Shown here in pieces: positions 60,857 through 64,000 of a stretch of 64,000 bases of DNA (the first letter of the stretch is position 1; every line of letters begins with the position of its first letter). A program made the position numbers and the translations under genes. The stretch lies in contig CAZRCG010000004.1 of the NCBI GenBank assembly GCA_964598565.1, forward strand, positions 124,001 to 188,000, in the 5' to 3' direction. Source of the stretch: CAZRCG01 sp964598565 (GTDB lineage Bacteria > Bdellovibrionota > UBA2394). The notes below the pieces were generated by a model. That model was not told the origin of the DNA, searched no databases, and saw only the letters and a program-made list of their open reading frames with translations.

Positions 60857-62376
60857 AACAATGGATTAAACTTCAACGTCATCTCTACGAACAATGCCTG
60901 GAAGGAGCACGGGCCCCTGTCGCGCGTAAGAGCCGCGCTCTGAAAGCCTATGAGAAACGTTTTCATGCTGATTTTCAGCAGCTCAAACCCTCCCATTCGT
61001 CCGCCCTTCTGCGTGCCATGAACCAGGCCTCTCTCACCTTGATAGGAGATTTTCACACCCTGCGCCAAAGCCAGCGCTTTCTTTTGCGTTTGCTGAAAGA
61101 TCGCCGCGTCCGCAAACCCAAAGCGTTGGCGCTCGAGGTTTTATATCCAAAACATAGACCTCTTCTAGCGTCATTTCTCAAAGACCCCTCGCCACTCCAT
61201 GAGACGAGGCTGAAAAGAGCTCTGCAACTAGAAAGTCATTGGGGCAGCGATTTTGAGACTTATAAAGATATCTTTCAAACCGCCCACAAGAACGGCATGG
61301 CTTTGATCCCCTTGGGAACTTCGCAAAAGACACTCCAAGAACGCGACCGCTCTATGGCAGGTATGCTTGCGAAACAACCGACTCCGACCTGGGCTCTCGT
61401 GGGTGAGTTCCACTGTGCACGACCTCATTTGCCACAGCAGATTGTCGCTCTAGATAAAACGAAATCGATTACCATTGTGCTTCAGAATGACGATCGACTC
61501 ACACTTAAACATCAAAACATTCAGCGTGAGACGGACTCCGAACGAGAAGCGATCTACAGTGTAGCAAAATCTAGCCAATGGCCGACCATCGATGTTTTTT
61601 CAGTTTTACACACACCCTTATGGATTAAATACCAGAGCCTCATGGAACATTATTTGGAGGGAGAAGATCGTGAAGGCGGAGATATTGCGGATCCTCGCGC
61701 TCAGATTGTCTGGAGTCTCAAAACACTCGATCGATTTTTAAGAGATCCTCGCTATGAACTTAAGTCTCTCGAAAAAGATTTGAAGAGCCTTCATGTTTTC
61801 AAAGCAGATTCGCGAGACTTCTACCGAGTACTAAGTCGCTACAGCCCTCGACGCCGCCAAGAATTATTACGCCAAATAAAAATGACAGGCATTGGCGTTT
61901 CCGCGCGCGACCATAGTATCTTTCTCTCTGAAACAACGATCAACGCCTGCTCTCACGCTGCAGGGCTTTATTTATTTCAAACTTGGACGTCCACAACCCT
62001 CGAAAGTCTCGAAACCGCCGACTCTCTTCTGATGGAGACCATGGCCTTTTTTCTTTCTAAATTGCTGAATCATAGTCGCCGCCCCCCTCGGCATTTCTCC
62101 ACGGTGACACAAAGTTTTTTTTCAGCGCTGAAGAGCCGTCCACTCTCGCCAGCCCATATCAAGATAGCGGCGAATCAATCCTTATTGCCACTAGCTCGAC
62201 AGATCGGGGATTTGTGTTTTGAAGCCTTTCTTGCTGAAGAATTCTCACGCTCGCGACTTTTGAGACTTTTACAAACTTGCCCGCAGCGAGACCGTCGATC
62301 TCTTCTCTACTTAAACGAACTCGCCTCACTCGCCCTCTCATTTAGACGACGCGATAAGTTGAAATCGTTGTATTGA
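60853..62376 (+). CDS. ChaN-like protein (haem-binding Tiki superfamily)
   Basis: A 507-residue protein without a signal peptide. Residues about 45-215 resemble ChaN/DUF399: SLTLIGDFHTLRQSQRFLLRL (the GExH-like motif), ALEVLYPKHRPLLASF, and WALVGEFHCARPHLPQQIV. ChaN binds haem in some bacteria, and Tiki proteins are metallo-peptidases of the same fold; the activity here cannot be inferred. The last 290 residues are helical, Arg/Leu-rich and unrecognised. It is co-translated with PilZ, suggesting c-di-GMP-linked control. Confidence 0.75.
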   Translation: MKQWIKLQRHLYEQCLEGARAPVARKSRALKAYEKRFHADFQQLKPSHSSALLRAMNQASLTLIGDFHTLRQSQRFLLRLLKDRRVRKPKALALEVLYPKHRPLLASFLKDPSPLHETRLKRALQLESHWGSDFETYKDIFQTAHKNGMALIPLGTSQKTLQERDRSMAGMLAKQPTPTWALVGEFHCARPHLPQQIVALDKTKSITIVLQNDDRLTLKHQNIQRETDSEREAIYSVAKSSQWPTIDVFSVLHTPLWIKYQSLMEHYLEGEDREGGDIADPRAQIVWSLKTLDRFLRDPRYELKSLEKDLKSLHVFKADSRDFYRVLSRYSPRRRQELLRQIKMTGIGVSARDHSIFLSETTINACSHAAGLYLFQTWTSTTLESLETADSLLMETMAFFLSKLLNHSRRPPRHFSTVTQSFFSALKSRPLSPAHIKIAANQSLLPLARQIGDLCFEAFLAEEFSRSRLLRLLQTCPQRDRRSLLYLNELASLALSFRRRDKLKSLY

Positions 62377-62383
62377 CAATTAG

Positions 62384-63442
62384 TTAACGACCTCGACCGA
62401 CAACAATTTCCGTTTCTATAACCTTACTTTGTCGTTCGTAGCTAAGCGCAAGACTTCGTCCGGTATGTAGAGCCGAGGGCTCTTGCCAATCTTCGACGCG
62501 AAGAAGATCACGATCCATCCATCGGGTGAGATGATCTCCCACTCGAAGGCCTGCTCGGTAAGCAGGTCCATTCACTTCGACTTCTTGAATCCGAAAGCCT
62601 ATTCCATCGACAAAGCCCACCCGCATGCCCAAAGTCGCTGGCCTTAAATCACCCGCGGTTTGGAGCGCCTCTCGTCGACGATTCAGATAGGACTGATGAT
62701 AACAAAGCCCTGTCAGCTGAGTCCTTTGATGGGGGCAAAATCCGAGAACGGCTCCCTTATCATCGATCAAGATGGCCCCCATTTCGGATCCACTAGGGCT
62801 AGGTTGAAATAGCAAAAGTCCTTCATCAATGCCCGTTCCAAGAACTAGCTTCTGACCATTCACGGTGACCGCCAATAATTCTAAGCGCGAGGGCACCACC
62901 GACGACGCCCAATAAAATGTCTCTCGAAAACCCAGCTCGCTGCTTCGAGGCACCCAGCGCGATCGCTTCCACTGAGCTCGAAGATCCGGAGATTCAATCT
63001 GTATCAAAGTCAATTCTAGGCCCGAGTCATAGCCCAGACGTTTTGCCGGCCACCACTTCGTACCATTGGAGCATTCAAAACTAGAACCCCAGATATTAAT
63101 ATCCCCTGCGATAAAGGCCGCTCCACTCTCATGCCACCAAAACGCAAATCCAAGCACGGAAGATACATTGAGGTCTTTCAGAGAACTTAAGCCTTTATCT
63201 TGAAAATGAGAGATCCACGAGTCGATTTGGCCTCCTATCGGCATCTGGTGATGATTGTCGCGCAGATCAGTCGCCCGGCATAAAAAGCTCCACGGCTTAA
63301 GTGCCTGCAAGCGATCGGTATCTGAAGTGTCCGATCGAAAAGCCCCCTGTCGCTCTCCTTCAGGAATTCTTTCACAGGCTGAAAGCCAAACCGCAAACGG
63401 TAGCGTCAAGGCTAGACAACGAAAAAATAGCGTCAAAACCAT
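62384..63442 (-). CDS. HtrA-like lipoprotein with degenerate protease site
   Basis: A 352-residue lipoprotein (LSAC, Cys23). The middle 200 residues look like a trypsin-type serine protease fold and the last 90 like a PDZ domain (VNGPAYRAGLRVGDHLTRW). The region matching GNSGGPL is GSEMGAIL, so the catalytic serine is Glu. The His site reads AAFIAGDINIW rather than the usual TNxHV, and the Asp site LELTLIQIE is also altered. This makes it a probable pseudoprotease, an envelope scaffold. It overlaps the upstream barrel gene by 10 bases on the same strand. Confidence 0.65.
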   Translation of the reverse strand: MVLTLFFRCLALTLPFAVWLSACERIPEGERQGAFRSDTSDTDRLQALKPWSFLCRATDLRDNHHQMPIGGQIDSWISHFQDKGLSSLKDLNVSSVLGFAFWWHESGAAFIAGDINIWGSSFECSNGTKWWPAKRLGYDSGLELTLIQIESPDLRAQWKRSRWVPRSSELGFRETFYWASSVVPSRLELLAVTVNGQKLVLGTGIDEGLLLFQPSPSGSEMGAILIDDKGAVLGFCPHQRTQLTGLCYHQSYLNRRREALQTAGDLRPATLGMRVGFVDGIGFRIQEVEVNGPAYRAGLRVGDHLTRWMDRDLLRVEDWQEPSALHTGRSLALSYERQSKVIETEIVVGRGR

Positions 63443-63939
63443 ACTCCCAAGAGAGCGACAATAGAAAATCCATGATTTGCTTCAAATTTTCCACTCGACG
63501 TTTTGCCGAATATGGCCATTCCAAAATAGCGAAACGCGGCCCCTGTCGAGAGATGTTTATTGATACCAATATCCACACCCAACGAAACCTCGGGCTTAAT
63601 GCCATAGGAGAGTCCCTTGCCCTTCGTGCTATTGATCACAGGCCCAAAGGCCGCTTCTACAAAGGGGCGTGCAATATCGTCTGACATGAAATGTTTCATC
63701 GCGGCCATCACGGAGTAGCTCTTCACATTCATATCGCTAAAATGAAATCGAATTTCATAGGGATCCACTCGATAATAGCCCTCGGCGGCAATACCAGGAT
63801 CATAGGAATCTCCTTGAGCTAGTGGCAAATCCATCCCTACCGAACCTCCAACGGCCAGACCGTAAAGCTTCATGGGAGAAATTCCCACTAAGGCAAAAAG
63901 AAGAAAGGAAAAAACACCATGATATCGATTCAAATTCAT
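63433..63939 (-). CDS. Small outer-membrane beta-barrel-like protein
   Basis: A 168-residue protein with a signal peptide (FSFLLFALVGISPMKLYG) and strand-rich sequence: GGSVGMDLPLAQGD, AEGYYRVDPYEIRFHFSD, YGIKPEVSLGVDIGINKHLSTGAAFRYFGM and a C-terminal strand ending LLGVWF with the terminal Phe of the BAM signal. It is probably an 8-strand barrel of the OmpA/OmpW size class. The start overlaps a TGA on the same strand as ATGA, so an operon extends past the window edge. Confidence 0.7.
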   Translation of the reverse strand: MNLNRYHGVFSFLLFALVGISPMKLYGLAVGGSVGMDLPLAQGDSYDPGIAAEGYYRVDPYEIRFHFSDMNVKSYSVMAAMKHFMSDDIARPFVEAAFGPVINSTKGKGLSYGIKPEVSLGVDIGINKHLSTGAAFRYFGMAIFGKTSSGKFEANHGFSIVALLGVWF

Positions 63940-64000
63940 GGGGTCAGTGTCTCAATTTTTACCGAGATGGCGCCAGCTCTTTTTTCAGGCGAGGCGAAGA
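63936..64000 (-). CDS. C-terminal end of an upstream gene cut by the window edge
   Basis: On the minus strand one frame is open from the window end to a TGA at 63938-63936, encoding 20 residues ending AISVKIETLTP. It overlaps the next gene start (ATGA), the arrangement seen for at least seven other gene pairs here. The other two minus frames stop inside this stretch. It is too short to name. Confidence 0.45.
   Translation of the reverse strand, partial: FASPEKRAGAISVKIETLTP

Overview
The window is a dense, moderate-GC Gram-negative chromosome segment with about 48 protein genes. I saw no rRNA, tRNA, insertion sequence, phage or CRISPR array. Outer-membrane barrels, many lipoproteins, sigma-28 flagellar promoters, TolC/RND efflux, HDOD, PilZ and CHASE2-cyclase signalling, a complete tyrosine/homogentisate catabolic operon, tryptophanase and DUF507 together suggest a motile heterotroph of the Bdellovibrionota/former Deltaproteobacteria kind. 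That assignment is an inference from gene content; no taxonomic marker was compared.

Layout. 1-3450: end of an unknown gene, a large lipoprotein and a CPA1-type antiporter that overlaps it tail to tail. 3451-6483: QueF, then a flagellin whose variable domain is replaced by seven FG-GAP/VCBS calcium-motif repeats, under a sigma-28 promoter. 6484-20000: DEAD-box helicase; a coupled pair of unknown exported proteins, the second ending in a HicA-like domain; ABC-F ATPase; a TolC-RND-BrkB operon without an adaptor gene; a KefB-like antiporter. 20005-26274: an operon for a DUF1592/1588-like c-type cytochrome, a Tat-exported DUF1552 protein and a diheme lipoprotein with six Ig-like repeats. 26471-35322: TrmB, two unknown envelope proteins, an adenylate kinase with a signal peptide, an unknown exported protein, HemN and a D-lactate dehydrogenase-like enzyme. 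35463-43310: class III cyclase, glycosyltransferase-like protein, ClpB, glutamate-cysteine ligase.

43458-48008 is BolA, CGFS glutaredoxin, SucA and SucB on the plus strand. 48144-51941 is the minus-strand tyrosine pathway: 4-hydroxyphenylpyruvate dioxygenase, fumarylacetoacetase, homogentisate dioxygenase and a flavin reductase-like protein. 52027-53922 is a second flagellin, also behind a sigma-28 promoter, followed by a small unknown protein. 54084-56973 is a DUF507 - tryptophanase - HDOD operon. 57032-64000 is DnaJ, an outer-membrane protein with its lipoprotein, a PilZ - ChaN-like pair, an HtrA-like pseudoprotease lipoprotein and a small barrel protein.

Most unusual: the flagellin carrying a probable seven-bladed propeller, the apparently exported zinc-lid adenylate kinase whose start codon lies in a perfect hairpin, the exported protein with a C-terminal HicA-like domain, and the cytochrome/DUF1552/Ig operon. 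Several long perfect inverted repeats lie directly before genes (7891, 27168, 30556, 35329, 51937), two of them sharing CTAACG/CGTTAG inner arms. The window edges cut a gene at each end.
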